The notes below the pieces were generated by a model that ran no database searches, was not told the DNA's origin, and worked only from the letters and a program-made list of their open reading frames with translations. From the NCBI GenBank assembly GCA_044228435.1, contig JBGAUW010000003.1, positions 62,001 to 126,000 of the forward strand: DNA of 64,000 bases, read 5' to 3'. The position numbers and the translations under genes were made by a program. The DNA comes from Bog-950 sp044228435 (GTDB lineage: Bacteria; Bacteroidota; Bacteroidia; Chitinophagales; LD1). Position 1 is the first letter of the stretch. Every line of letters starts with the position of its first letter. This document shows, one piece after another, positions 7,921-16,423 of the stretch.

Positions 7921-9699
7921 TTACCTTACAAACACATGCTTATTTCTGTAAACCAGCGTATTTTTTTTATCGTAGCCGGTAAGGATATATAAGCCTGGTG
8001 TATTAATTTTTTGAGGTGAAACTGCAGCGCCCAAAACGTTATACGCCATCCAATTATAGGCTTCGGGCAATACGTAGTTATCAATATGCTGAACGGTAGC
8101 AAATGACATAGGTAAATTCTGATTTTGAGGTATTGATGTAACAGTCGTAACCTGTTTTTCATCGATCCGCCAAGCACCGGTATAACCCGTTTTTACCCAA
8201 GCCGAAATTTCATCAAGACTATCGACATAGGTTAAAGGCAATTTAAGTTCGGCGGCAGAATACTTTACATTTCCTATAGTCCAGAAAACAAAACCGGGGT
8301 GTGAATGAGTCAATTTTATTGAATCCGAGATTTGAACGTCAATAGGGTCGAATGCTAAAATTCTTTCATCTTCAATAAACTGCATGCCAGCAACTGATAC
8401 ACTTCCTGTTAAATAAATTCCTGCAATTTTAGTGTTCGTCCATGGGTCCCAAATTTGGAATTTTTCATAATCGGTAGTCATATAACTATTGCCACTCGAA
8501 TCTATGGCAGGTATAGCCCCGGTGCAGTTGCCATGCGTAGTTAACAGATACTTTCCATCCTTACTCCACCTGGCGCTACCCTTGCAAACAGTTTGAACAC
8601 CAATATCGGGCGTTTGCCAAACAAGTTTAGCTGTATTGTTATATACCGACCATACCTGGTGCCTTCCACCAACGGTGTTAAAGTCTGCATGGTTGTTATA
8701 CGTAGCAATAAAAGTAGTATCGCCTTTAACAAAAGCAGCAGCCCCGTGGCATGCATCAAGTTGATTTGAGGTAACTGTTTGAAGGTAAATCGGCACAGGG
8801 TTGCGGGGCAGGGGGCCAAACATCCATTGTGGAGTTAAGGTATTGCTAATTCCATCCCAATACAACTTACAAATAGTACCCGGATGGCGGGCCGATGCAA
8901 ATATAGAAACCCCTCCACCGGCATTCACCAAAGGCTCAACAACATTTATGTGAGGGTGAGAATAAAACTTCATGCCCAATAGCTGAGTTTGCAGGTGGTA
9001 AGGTTGCCCAAAGTTTTCCATAGTATACCCCTGTTTTTGGGGTTCCCACCTGGCTACCTCGGTATTGGTTGCTGCATCCAGTATGTGCAAAGTGGTAAAC
9101 CTTACCCGCATACTATCCACGCCAATCCAGCTTGTAGCTGCATCGTACCACTCTAAGTGCGTGCCAATAGCAACAATATACACTTTTCCATTAAGCTCGA
9201 AACCGTGATAATCGTGCGTATCATATACTATATTGGTATTATACAGTCTTCTATGAAAGGTGTAAGTGTATGGTATATTCATAGTTACAGTGCTTATTAA
9301 ATTGATAGCACTGTCGAAAGTAGATATAGATTCAAATCCGGTAGGCTGCATAGGTAAATCAATAGCCGTATTAATTTTTGCCGATGTCCAGAATTTGCTG
9401 TTGTCTGCTGCCGTTAGACCAAACATATCATCAAAATTACCAACCAGCGTATCGTTGGGGTAAGGATAATCGAATATTTTTCTGAATTTTTTTTGGGGCT
9501 CAACAATGGCAACAAAATTAGTATCAAGTCCGCCGTTAAAGGTATTAACAAAAAGGCTTAGCAAAGGAATATCGTTAAGCTTTGTGGTATCGTAAACGGT
9601 GGTGCAGCTATTAATATCTTCTATAAAATAGGGAGTTTGCGATTGGCACAAGTAGGAAAACGAAACGACTACCCAAAAACAACAAACCAATTTTTTCAT
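7921..9699 (-). CDS. Secreted T9SS protein, arylsulfotransferase-like beta-propeller (inferred)
   Basis: The 592-residue protein has a Sec signal (MKKLVCCFWVVVSFSYLCQSQ) and a C-terminal tail (AYNVLGAAVSPQKINTPGLYI...NKHVFVR) of the type IX sorting kind, so it should be exported and surface-attached or released. The middle contains DYHGFELNGKVYIV, DACHGAAAFVKGDTTF, RHQVWSVYN and GSARWSKDGKYLLTTHGN, reminiscent of the repeated H-rich strands of arylsulfotransferase (ASST) propellers. I cannot verify the catalytic histidine, so an enzymatic role is uncertain. A related-looking protein lies at 34013-36418. Confidence 0.75.
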   Translation of the reverse strand: MKKLVCCFWVVVSFSYLCQSQTPYFIEDINSCTTVYDTTKLNDIPLLSLFVNTFNGGLDTNFVAIVEPQKKFRKIFDYPYPNDTLVGNFDDMFGLTAADNSKFWTSAKINTAIDLPMQPTGFESISTFDSAINLISTVTMNIPYTYTFHRRLYNTNIVYDTHDYHGFELNGKVYIVAIGTHLEWYDAATSWIGVDSMRVRFTTLHILDAATNTEVARWEPQKQGYTMENFGQPYHLQTQLLGMKFYSHPHINVVEPLVNAGGGVSIFASARHPGTICKLYWDGISNTLTPQWMFGPLPRNPVPIYLQTVTSNQLDACHGAAAFVKGDTTFIATYNNHADFNTVGGRHQVWSVYNNTAKLVWQTPDIGVQTVCKGSARWSKDGKYLLTTHGNCTGAIPAIDSSGNSYMTTDYEKFQIWDPWTNTKIAGIYLTGSVSVAGMQFIEDERILAFDPIDVQISDSIKLTHSHPGFVFWTIGNVKYSAAELKLPLTYVDSLDEISAWVKTGYTGAWRIDEKQVTTVTSIPQNQNLPMSFATVQHIDNYVLPEAYNWMAYNVLGAAVSPQKINTPGLYILTGYDKKNTLVYRNKHVFVR

Positions 9700-9726
9700 T
9701 GAGGGTCAGGTTTATTTATTGAGCGC

Positions 9727-9734
9727 CAAAAATA
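9727..9734 (-). promoter_or_regulatory. Candidate -7 box upstream of the 7921-9699 gene
   Basis: On the minus strand the site reads TATTTTTG, a match to the Bacteroidota TAnnTTTG box. Transcription would start about 20 nt before the ATG at 9699. No good TTTG -33 element is seen at the right spacing. Confidence 0.45.
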
Positions 9735-9859
9735 TAAATATTAGTATAACGATTATGTTAAAGTAAATTGGTTCTGAGTTGTTTATAGCTTTAGCTTTGA
9801 AGTTATACAGCTTACCTGTAGTTGCAGACTGAAGTATATACGTATAGAATGACATAAAT

Positions 9860-9888
9860 GAAAAAGAGCGATGCATTTGCATCGCTCT
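9860..9888 (-). terminator. Intrinsic terminator of the tRNA-Ser/tRNA-Pro unit
   Basis: A perfect 10-bp stem (AGAGCGATGC / GCATCGCTCT) with a 4-nt loop is followed on the minus strand by a run of five T. It lies 10 bp downstream of tRNA-Pro. Confidence 0.85.
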
Positions 9889-9897
9889 CACTTTCTG

Positions 9898-9972
9898 TCG
9901 GGGTACCAGGATTCGAACCTGGGACCCCCTGCTCCCAAAGCAGGTGCGCTAACCGGGCTGCGCTACACCCCG
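9898..9972 (-). tRNA. tRNA-Pro(TGG)
   Basis: Full cloverleaf on the minus strand. The acceptor CGGGGTG pairs with TACCCCG, the D arm is GCGCAGCCCGGTTAGCGC, the anticodon loop TTTGGGA gives anticodon TGG, and the T arm is CCAGGTTCGAATCCTGG. The discriminator base is A. No CCA is encoded. Confidence 0.97.
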
Positions 9973-10013
9973 AACTATTATTGAAAAAAACAACTTTCTA
10001 AAATTCTTTTTGG

Positions 10014-10102
10014 CGGTGAGGGAGGGATTCGAACCCTCGGTACCATTTTCACAGTACGACAATTTAGCAAACTGTTGATTTCAGCCACTCATCCACCTCA
10101 CC
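10014..10102 (-). tRNA. tRNA-Ser(GCT)
   Basis: Class II tRNA on the minus strand. The acceptor GGTGAGG pairs with CCTCACC, the anticodon loop TTGCTAA gives GCT (Ser, AGC/AGU codons), there is a long variable arm (GTACTGTGAAAATGGTAC) and the T loop is GTTCGAATC. The next three bases (10013-10011) read CCA, so the tail may be encoded or this may be chance. It is upstream of tRNA-Pro and probably co-transcribed with it. Confidence 0.97.
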
Positions 10103-10153
10103 AGGTTTGCCAGACTAAAGAATTTAAGAACGCTCCCTTTTTCAAAAGGAAGG

Positions 10154-10183
10154 CAAAAATAAAAATTCCCAGCAACCTACAAA
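10154..10183 (-). promoter_or_regulatory. Promoter of the tRNA-Ser/tRNA-Pro unit
   Basis: On the minus strand: TTTG (10183-10180), 18 nt, then TATTTTTG (10161-10154). This matches the Bacteroidota primary sigma consensus TTTG-N19/20-TAnnTTTG with slightly short spacing. It lies about 50 bp upstream of tRNA-Ser. Confidence 0.7.
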
Positions 10184-10188
10184 CTTCT

Positions 10189-10222
10189 ATAAAATAAAAA
10201 TCCCTCCGAATTACCGGAGGGA
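10189..10222 (-). terminator. Intrinsic terminator of dnaA
   Basis: The 8-bp stem TCCCTCCG / CGGAGGGA with a 6-nt loop is followed on the minus strand by TTTTTATTTT. It sits about 35 bp after the dnaA stop codon. Confidence 0.82.
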
Positions 10223-10255
10223 CCTATATTTTTTTGCTTTTACCGTGTTAAGGAC

Positions 10256-11692
10256 CTACGAAATACTCATTTGTATTTTCTTTTGTATGTCGGCCACCGC
10301 TTCGCGGAACTCCTGATCGGTATCAATCAGATTTTGAACCGCCTGGCAAGAGTGAATAACGGTAGAGTGGTCGCGGCCGCCAAAGTGCTTACCAATAACC
10401 TTAAGTGAGTTTTTGGTGTAGCTTTTAGCTAAAAACATAGAAAGCTGGCGCGCCTGCACTATCATACGCTTTCTGGTTTTTTCGCGCAGCATATCTACCG
10501 GCACTGTAAAGTAATCGCAAACGGTTTTTTGTATGTAATCGATAGAAACTTCGCGCGAAATACTCTTTACAAAGTTCTTGATTATTTTTTTAGCCAAATC
10601 AAGGTCAACTTCTTTCTTATTTAAGCTGGCTTGCGCTAATAACGAAATTAAAGCAGCCTCTAATTCGCGCACGTTGGTGTTAATGTTGTAAGCTACGAAT
10701 TCAACTACCTCGCGTGGCAATTCAATTCCATCGGCATACATTTTCTTTTCAAGTATGGCAATGCGCGTTTCAAAATCGGGCACCTGCAAATCTGCACTCA
10801 ATCCCCATTTAAAACGGCTAAGCAATCTTTCTTCCATGCCTTCCAAATCGCGCGGAGGGCGGTCGGTGGTTAATACCAATTGCTTGCCGTTTTGGTGCAG
10901 GTGATTGAAGATGTGGAAGAAAATATCCTGTGTCTTCTCTTTGTTGCCAAAAAACTGGATATCATCCACCAACAAAACATCGATTAACTGATAGAAGTGA
11001 ACGAAATCGTTTACGGAGTTATTTTTTACAGCATCGAAAAACTGGTTGGTAAATTTTTCGCTGCTTACGTACAGCACGGTCTTGTTTGGAAAGTTAGCCT
11101 TAACCTCATTACCAATAGCCTGTGCTAAGTGTGTTTTACCAAGGCCTACACCGCCATACACCACTAAAGGGTTAAAGGCAGTACCACCTGGCTTTTGTGC
11201 AACGGCATAACCTGCACTGCGTGCAAGGCGGTTGCAATCGCCTTCTACCAACGAATCGAAATTATAGTTCGAATTCAGCTGAGGGTCTACATTAATTTTT
11301 TTAAGTCCTGGAATTACAAACGGGTTCTTAATCTGATTGCCGTTTAAAAAATAAGGGAACCCAACTTCCGGGTTAGAGTTATTGCCCGAGTTTTGATTTG
11401 GATAATCAACTGTTGATGGGGTGTTAGCGTTAGAGTTTTCAACTACTATTCTATACTCCAATCTTGCATTAACTCCTAATTCACGTTTTACTGTTTTACG
11501 CAGCAATGCTACATAATGCTCTTCGAGCCACTCGTAAAAAAATTGTGATGGTACCTGGATGGTTAGTACTGTTCCCGTTAACTCTACTGGCTTAATCGGC
11601 TCGAACCACGTTTTGAAACTTTGTGCGCTTACATTGTCCTTTATAATTTCCAGACAGTTGTTCCATACGCTGCTTGCCGTTTTTTCTTTCAT
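10256..11692 (-). CDS. dnaA: Chromosomal replication initiator DnaA
   Basis: Binds DnaA boxes at oriC, opens the duplex and loads helicase. All four domains are visible: domain I (VWNNCLEIIKDNVSAQSF...) to about residue 85, a variable Asn-rich domain II, AAA+ domain III with Walker A GGVGLGKTHL (about 180-189) and Walker B VLLVDDIQFF (about 239), and the domain IV DNA-binding signature GGRDHSTVIHSC. I start at ATG 11692 (MKEKTASSVW); a GTG two codons upstream is also possible. The neighbours are tRNAs and a nucleotidase pair, not dnaN/recF, as is common in Bacteroidota. I found no DnaA-box cluster in the 190 bp upstream, so oriC is not claimed here. Confidence 0.98.
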   Translation of the reverse strand: MKEKTASSVWNNCLEIIKDNVSAQSFKTWFEPIKPVELTGTVLTIQVPSQFFYEWLEEHYVALLRKTVKRELGVNARLEYRIVVENSNANTPSTVDYPNQNSGNNSNPEVGFPYFLNGNQIKNPFVIPGLKKINVDPQLNSNYNFDSLVEGDCNRLARSAGYAVAQKPGGTAFNPLVVYGGVGLGKTHLAQAIGNEVKANFPNKTVLYVSSEKFTNQFFDAVKNNSVNDFVHFYQLIDVLLVDDIQFFGNKEKTQDIFFHIFNHLHQNGKQLVLTTDRPPRDLEGMEERLLSRFKWGLSADLQVPDFETRIAILEKKMYADGIELPREVVEFVAYNINTNVRELEAALISLLAQASLNKKEVDLDLAKKIIKNFVKSISREVSIDYIQKTVCDYFTVPVDMLREKTRKRMIVQARQLSMFLAKSYTKNSLKVIGKHFGGRDHSTVIHSCQAVQNLIDTDQEFREAVADIQKKIQMSIS

Positions 11693-11879
11693 GCTCACTA
11701 ATTCTATTGTTACGTGTACTAAATAATGTGTGTGTTGCTAGGTGGTGTGAAAATGAACAAAAGAAAGTTTACAAAAAAGTTTTCAGGCTCTTGTTTTTCT
11801 ACTTTTTTTTTCGGGTAAGAAAAAAACATTTTTTAGCCAAAAATATCTTTTGAATGCCTTTTGTTTTTACCAAAAAAAA
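11693..11879 (-). other. AT-rich dnaA leader/promoter region
   Basis: A 187-bp non-coding stretch between the nucleotidase pair and dnaA, rich in A/T runs. A minus-strand TATTTTTG (11845-11838) could be a -7 box, but the spacing to any TTTG/TTG is poor. No perfect TTATCCACA box is seen. Confidence 0.4.
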
Positions 11880-12812
11880 CTATTCTGTAATTAATTTTTC
11901 CGAAATTAATTGAGGCACATCGGCCACCAAAATGCCCTTCTTTTTTTCTTCAAAATAAAAATCGAGTCGGCCTAAAAATATTCCGGCCCAACCCACCTGA
12001 TTTATTAAAACCCGCGCTCCTGCTGCGTTTGCCAGCTCTACAGGCTTATCGAAAAAAGTGTGCGTGTGTCCCCCAAGTATTAAATCTATATGCGAAGATT
12101 GAGTAGCCAGGTCGATATCACAAACTTTTTTCTCGTCGTATTTGTAGCCCAAATGCGATAAACAAATAACTAAATCGCAATCATGTTCCAACTTCATTTT
12201 TTTTGCTACATTCTCAGCGTTTGTAACAGGGTTGTTGTATTTAATATTTCCATACAAATCTTTAGGCACCAAACCCTCCAATTCTATACCCACACCCAAC
12301 ACGCCAATCTTAATTCCGTCGTATTTAAAAATTTTGTAGGGGGCTACTTTACCCTGCATAGCAGTGTCGGTAAAGTCGTAATTGCAGTTTAAAAACGGAA
12401 AGGTGGCCAACGGCAATTGCTTTACAAAGCCATCAATACCAATATCAAAATCGTGATTGCCAAGCGTAGATGCCTGGTAATTCATTTCGCTCATCAACTT
12501 AAATTCTATCTCGCCGTGAAATTTATTAAAGTAGGGCGTGCCCTGCCAAATATCGCCACTGTCTAACAACAAAACATTTTTCTCCTGCTTACGAATTTGG
12601 CTGATAAGAGTTGCACGCTGTGCAAATCCACCAAGGCCCTGGTACTTACCACCATCCATCGGAAATGGTTCAATGCGACTATGCTGATCGTTGGTATGCA
12701 AAATGGTTACTTTACGCAACCCGCTTTTTGCCAAAGCCTGATACGGAAATGAGCTTGCCGCCAGCAAGGCTCCGGCTGCTAAAGATTTTTGTATGAAGTA
12801 TTTCCGTTTCAT
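11880..12812 (-). CDS. Metallophosphatase, catalytic half of a split 5'-nucleotidase
   Basis: The 310-residue exported protein starts with a signal of twin-arginine/Sec appearance (MKRKYFIQKSLAAGALLAASS). It carries the calcineurin-like metal motifs of UshA-type nucleotidases: ILHTNDQHS, LDSGDIWQG, STLGNHDFD, ICLSHLG and LGGHTHTF. It lacks the C-terminal substrate-binding domain that normally follows in the same chain. That domain is encoded by the gene just upstream (12827-13567), 14 bp away on the same strand. Expected activity is phosphomonoester hydrolysis of nucleotides in the periplasm; the substrate is not determined. Confidence 0.9.
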   Translation of the reverse strand: MKRKYFIQKSLAAGALLAASSFPYQALAKSGLRKVTILHTNDQHSRIEPFPMDGGKYQGLGGFAQRATLISQIRKQEKNVLLLDSGDIWQGTPYFNKFHGEIEFKLMSEMNYQASTLGNHDFDIGIDGFVKQLPLATFPFLNCNYDFTDTAMQGKVAPYKIFKYDGIKIGVLGVGIELEGLVPKDLYGNIKYNNPVTNAENVAKKMKLEHDCDLVICLSHLGYKYDEKKVCDIDLATQSSHIDLILGGHTHTFFDKPVELANAAGARVLINQVGWAGIFLGRLDFYFEEKKKGILVADVPQLISEKLITE

Positions 12813-12826
12813 TCTATTGCGCTTTA

Positions 12827-13567
12827 CTACTCTGCTTTTACCACCCGTCCTTCAATTATACTTTTTACATGTTCGCCACGCTGGTTCATTTCCACCATAC
12901 CATCAATAATAGCCTCGCGGATATTTTTTTTAAGTATAGTGCGAGGTACGTAGGTTAGCATTTTGCAGTTGTCGCCACCATTTGCCAGGTAATCAGATAC
13001 TGCTACTGTGTAACTCTTACTCAAATCGAGCGGTAAACCTTTAATGCGCACATCTATAGCCTTGCCATCTTTAATTTTATAGGTAGCCCCGCTAATAGGC
13101 CAGCCACCCTTACTTGCCATAAAATTAAACAGGGTGTCGAGCGTTCGGCCATTAATTACCATTATGTCAATCAGGTTATCAAAGGGCATTAACTCAATAA
13201 TTTTGCCGTAGGTAATGTTGCCTTTAGGCAGGTTAGGTATGCGTATACCCCCCATATTTAAAAAGGCAAAATCCACATCGCCTCCGCTGTAATCTTTACT
13301 CTTTTTTAAAACCAGGTCGCACATTAAATTGCCAAGATCACTTTCAGGCGCACCTTTGGTAAGCAGCGTGTCGGCAATGCAAAGCACCCTACCCATTTCA
13401 ATATCCAGGGTGTCTTTATAAACTTTTATTAGGGCCGCCATTTTTTCGTCGGCAACAGAGCCTACCGCTATCTGCTTCTCTTCAAACTTATATTGTGTGG
13501 CTACAAAATGCTTGTTGCATGCCGATAACAAAAACGCAAAAAGTAAAAACGGAAGTATTGTTCTCAT
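12827..13567 (-). CDS. Lipoprotein with 5'-nucleotidase C-terminal domain
   Basis: Lipoprotein signal MRTILPFLLFAFLLSAC-NK, which fixes the start at 13567 and not at the longer 13594. The mature part matches the 5_nucleotid_C domain that binds the nucleoside in UshA/CD73: NLMCDLV, DVDFAFLNMGGIRIP, GKIIELMPFDN, SKSYTVAVSDYLANGGD. It precedes the metallophosphatase gene in the same operon, so the two halves of a classical nucleotidase are separate proteins and in reversed order. The lipid anchor suggests it tethers the catalytic half at a membrane (inference). Confidence 0.9.
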   Translation of the reverse strand: MRTILPFLLFAFLLSACNKHFVATQYKFEEKQIAVGSVADEKMAALIKVYKDTLDIEMGRVLCIADTLLTKGAPESDLGNLMCDLVLKKSKDYSGGDVDFAFLNMGGIRIPNLPKGNITYGKIIELMPFDNLIDIMVINGRTLDTLFNFMASKGGWPISGATYKIKDGKAIDVRIKGLPLDLSKSYTVAVSDYLANGGDNCKMLTYVPRTILKKNIREAIIDGMVEMNQRGEHVKSIIEGRVVKAE

Positions 13568-13600
13568 GCTAAATACAAATAGTGCTGCCCGCAATTAAAT

Positions 13601-15169
13601 TTATCCCTGGTACTCTCCGTAAATTTCGCGTAAGCTATCGGCAATTTCGCCAAGGGTGGCGTAATTTTCAACGGCCTCAATTACAAAAGGCATAATGTTT
13701 TTTTCGTCGCGTGTAGCTTGCTTAATTTGCTGTAGGCAGCTAAGCACTTTGGCGTTATCGCGTTTAGCTTTTAGCGCCGCTAATTTTTCAGCCTGAATTT
13801 TTCGTATCGAATCATCAATACGCAACAACCCTGTTGGCGGGGCCTCTTTTTCGGTAAACTGGTTTACGCCTACAATAATTTTTTCTTTAGCCTCTACTGC
13901 TGTTTGGTAGTTGTAAGATGCCCTTGCGATTTCGTTTTGCATAAAGCCCTGCTCGATGGCCGAAACACTACCGCCCATTTCATCAATGCGCTCTATATAT
14001 TTCCAGGCGGCCTCTTCCATCTGGTCGGTTAGTGTTTCGATAAAATAAGAACCTGCCAGTGGGTCTACTGTTTCGGTAACGCCACTTTCAAAACCAATTA
14101 TTTGTTGTGTGCGCAGGGCAACTTTGGCGGCCTCTTCGGTAGGTAACGAAAGTGCCTCATCATATCCATTGGTGTGCAACGATTGCGTTCCGCCTAATAC
14201 TGCTGCAAGCGCCTGTAAAGTTACCCTCGAAATATTGTTTTTAGGTTGTTGTGCCGTAAGTGTGCTGCCACCTGTTTGAGTATGGAAGCGTAGCATTTGT
14301 GCTTTAGCATCGGTAGCACCAAGGCTGGTAGTAATTTTAGCCCACATGCGTCGTGCCGCGCGAAACTTAGCTACTTCTTCAAAAAAGTTATTGTGCGCGT
14401 TAAAGAAGAACGAAAGCCTTTGCCCGAACTGATTAATATCTAATCCTTTTTTTTGCGCAGCCTGGCAATAAGCTTTGCCATTGCTTAACGTAAAAGCGAT
14501 TTCCTGCACGGCAGTTGAGCCCGCCTCGCGAATGTGGTAGCCCGAAATAGAAATAGTGTTCCACTTTGGTACGTGGGTATTACAGTATTCAAAAATATCG
14601 GTAATAATTTTCATGCTGGGCTTGGGCGGATAGATATACGTACCCCTTGCAGCATACTCCTTCAAAATATCATTTTGAATAGTGCCTGATATTTTTTTAA
14701 GGTCGGCACCTTGCTTTTTAGCAAGGGCTATATACAAGGCCAAAAGAATATAGGCCGTAGAATTGATGGTCATACTGGTTGAAACATCTTCCAGCTTAAT
14801 GCCCTTAAAAAGGGTTTCCATATCTTCCAATGAATCTATGGCTACCCCTACTTTACCTACCTCGCCTTCGGCAAGGTCGTGGTCGCTATCGTATCCAATT
14901 TGTGTAGGCAAATCGAAGGCCACACTAAGGCCGCTAACACCCTGCGATAAAAGATAATGATATCGTTTGTTGCTTTCCTCGGCGGTAGAGAAGCCTGCAT
15001 ACTGGCGCATGGTCCATAACCGGCTACGGTACATATCGGGCTGAACACCACGGGTAAAGGGAAATTTTCCGGGTTCTTCCAATCCGTCAGATAATGCCGA
15101 AGCACCATCACGTTTGGTGTAAACTCTTTGTATTTCTATGCCGCTATCGGTAGTAAATTTTTTGCTCAT
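13601..15169 (-). CDS. Acyl-CoA mutase large subunit, methylmalonyl-CoA mutase type
   Basis: A B12-dependent carbon-skeleton mutase: the substrate-binding TIM barrel only (522 residues), without the cobalamin-binding domain. A separate small subunit is therefore expected elsewhere. RQYAGFSTAEESN carries the Tyr typical of methylmalonyl-CoA mutase (isobutyryl-CoA mutases have Phe). AARGTYIYPPKPS keeps the Arg that binds the substrate carboxylate, and SISGYHIREAG keeps the active-site His. These favour methylmalonyl-CoA/succinyl-CoA over isobutyryl-CoA. FHTQTGGSTLTAQQP is also family-typical. Likely role: propionate metabolism. The adjacent genes are unrelated. Confidence 0.88.
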   Translation of the reverse strand: MSKKFTTDSGIEIQRVYTKRDGASALSDGLEEPGKFPFTRGVQPDMYRSRLWTMRQYAGFSTAEESNKRYHYLLSQGVSGLSVAFDLPTQIGYDSDHDLAEGEVGKVGVAIDSLEDMETLFKGIKLEDVSTSMTINSTAYILLALYIALAKKQGADLKKISGTIQNDILKEYAARGTYIYPPKPSMKIITDIFEYCNTHVPKWNTISISGYHIREAGSTAVQEIAFTLSNGKAYCQAAQKKGLDINQFGQRLSFFFNAHNNFFEEVAKFRAARRMWAKITTSLGATDAKAQMLRFHTQTGGSTLTAQQPKNNISRVTLQALAAVLGGTQSLHTNGYDEALSLPTEEAAKVALRTQQIIGFESGVTETVDPLAGSYFIETLTDQMEEAAWKYIERIDEMGGSVSAIEQGFMQNEIARASYNYQTAVEAKEKIIVGVNQFTEKEAPPTGLLRIDDSIRKIQAEKLAALKAKRDNAKVLSCLQQIKQATRDEKNIMPFVIEAVENYATLGEIADSLREIYGEYQG

Positions 15170-15211
15170 AATTAACTCGACGCGAATAACACTATTTTTT
15201 GGGAATGAACT

Positions 15212-15745
15212 TTAAAACAATACGCGGCACTCTGCTTTTAAAAACTCGAGGGCCTGCTCGGTAGGCAACGATACATTGGCATTTTGTATGCCATTGAACA
15301 ACGCATTAATTAACTGGCCCGAAGAAGCCTCTGAAGGAAGTTGGGTTCCTATCAGGTTTACGGTTTTCATCATTTCTTCTTTAGCCTGTGTTATCAGGTT
15401 CCAGGCATCGCTGCTTACATAAATTTGCTGCGAAAGGTTATGCTCGTACTCCTCGCGTATGTTTTTTACAATAGCATACTGCAACTCGCTGGCCAGCATA
15501 TCGGGTGTGCGCACGCGCGATATAACAGGCGCAAAATTAATGCGCTCTAAAAAAAGTGCCAGGCGCTCGTAAGCCTGCAAGCGCAGCATTACAATTTCCT
15601 TATCGCGCCGCATTTTTAATTCGATGGCTTTTTCGGCGGCATCCTTCATCATGTAACGTGTAAGCAGGTAGTAGGCCGTTAAAAAAACAATCAGGGCCGG
15701 CAGGGTATACTTAAGTATTTCTAAAATAACGGTTACAATTTCCAT
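15212..15745 (-). CDS. Membrane-anchored conserved protein (DUF7935-like)
   Basis: The 177-residue protein has one N-terminal transmembrane helix (about 10-30), a basic patch (MRRDKEIVMLRLQAYERL) and a helical soluble domain. Bacteroidota often carry such a protein next to methylmalonyl-CoA mutase; the name DUF7935 is from memory. No catalytic motif is visible. It lies about 40 bp upstream of the mutase on the same strand, so co-transcription is likely. Confidence 0.75.
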   Translation of the reverse strand: MEIVTVILEILKYTLPALIVFLTAYYLLTRYMMKDAAEKAIELKMRRDKEIVMLRLQAYERLALFLERINFAPVISRVRTPDMLASELQYAIVKNIREEYEHNLSQQIYVSSDAWNLITQAKEEMMKTVNLIGTQLPSEASSGQLINALFNGIQNANVSLPTEQALEFLKAECRVLF

Positions 15746-15822
15746 ATAGGTAGCGGGGTTTGCAATAATAACGGTAAAGCACTGGCTTTTAGTGTGCCGA
15801 AACTAAAAATTATCGGGTAGGA

Positions 15823-16368
15823 TTAATACTTCTCGCCGTCAATTCTTGCTTTTAGTTTTTGCAGGTAGCCAAGCTTGTAAGTGTCTTTTGCTTCTTTGGC
15901 TTTTTCAATTTCTACATTAAGCAATCCCTGGTATTTATATTTAAGCGGCTTGGCGCCAACTATCATATTCATGGCCGTTATTAATTCTTTCTCCAACGGG
16001 GCGTATTTGCCTTTTGCGAGGTATAATTGGTTTATAAAAGCTGCAAAATCGTTTTCTGCCAGCTTTTTTACTACATCGGTATACAGTTCCTCTACTTTAG
16101 CTGCGGGGTTTTGCCTTATAGCCGAAAGGGCATCGAGGTACTTTTTTTCGCCACTCTTAATGTAAAGGGAAACCATATTGTCCAGCAGGTTTTGCTTGCA
16201 ATCTACGGTATCAGTAAAAATGCGGCTGGCATTCAATTGTATAAACGCAAGTTTAGCCGCTACGCTATCCATTATAAAGCACGGATGGTAAACAGGTTTT
16301 GCCTTTTGCGCAAAGGCCGCAGAAGTAAATAACAAAGCTAAAGGCAGGATTAAAAAACGCAGTTTCAT
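15823..16368 (-). CDS. Small secreted protein of unknown function
   Basis: Clear Sec signal (MKLRFLILPLALLFTSAAFAQ) and a mature part of about 160 residues that is mostly charged helix, with two cysteines (CFIMD, VDCKQN). No recognisable domain. It probably works in the periplasm. It follows the DUF4476 gene at 16424-17353 on the same strand at 55 bp. Confidence 0.7.
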   Translation of the reverse strand: MKLRFLILPLALLFTSAAFAQKAKPVYHPCFIMDSVAAKLAFIQLNASRIFTDTVDCKQNLLDNMVSLYIKSGEKKYLDALSAIRQNPAAKVEELYTDVVKKLAENDFAAFINQLYLAKGKYAPLEKELITAMNMIVGAKPLKYKYQGLLNVEIEKAKEAKDTYKLGYLQKLKARIDGEKY

Positions 16369-16423
16369 TTTGATGCTATTGGTAAAATAAAGAAGGGCTT
16401 AAAAAAAGCCCCTCTTTAAATTT

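Noticed and set aside
11693..11879. oriC next to dnaA
   Set aside because: No cluster of DnaA boxes could be found; AT-richness alone is not enough.
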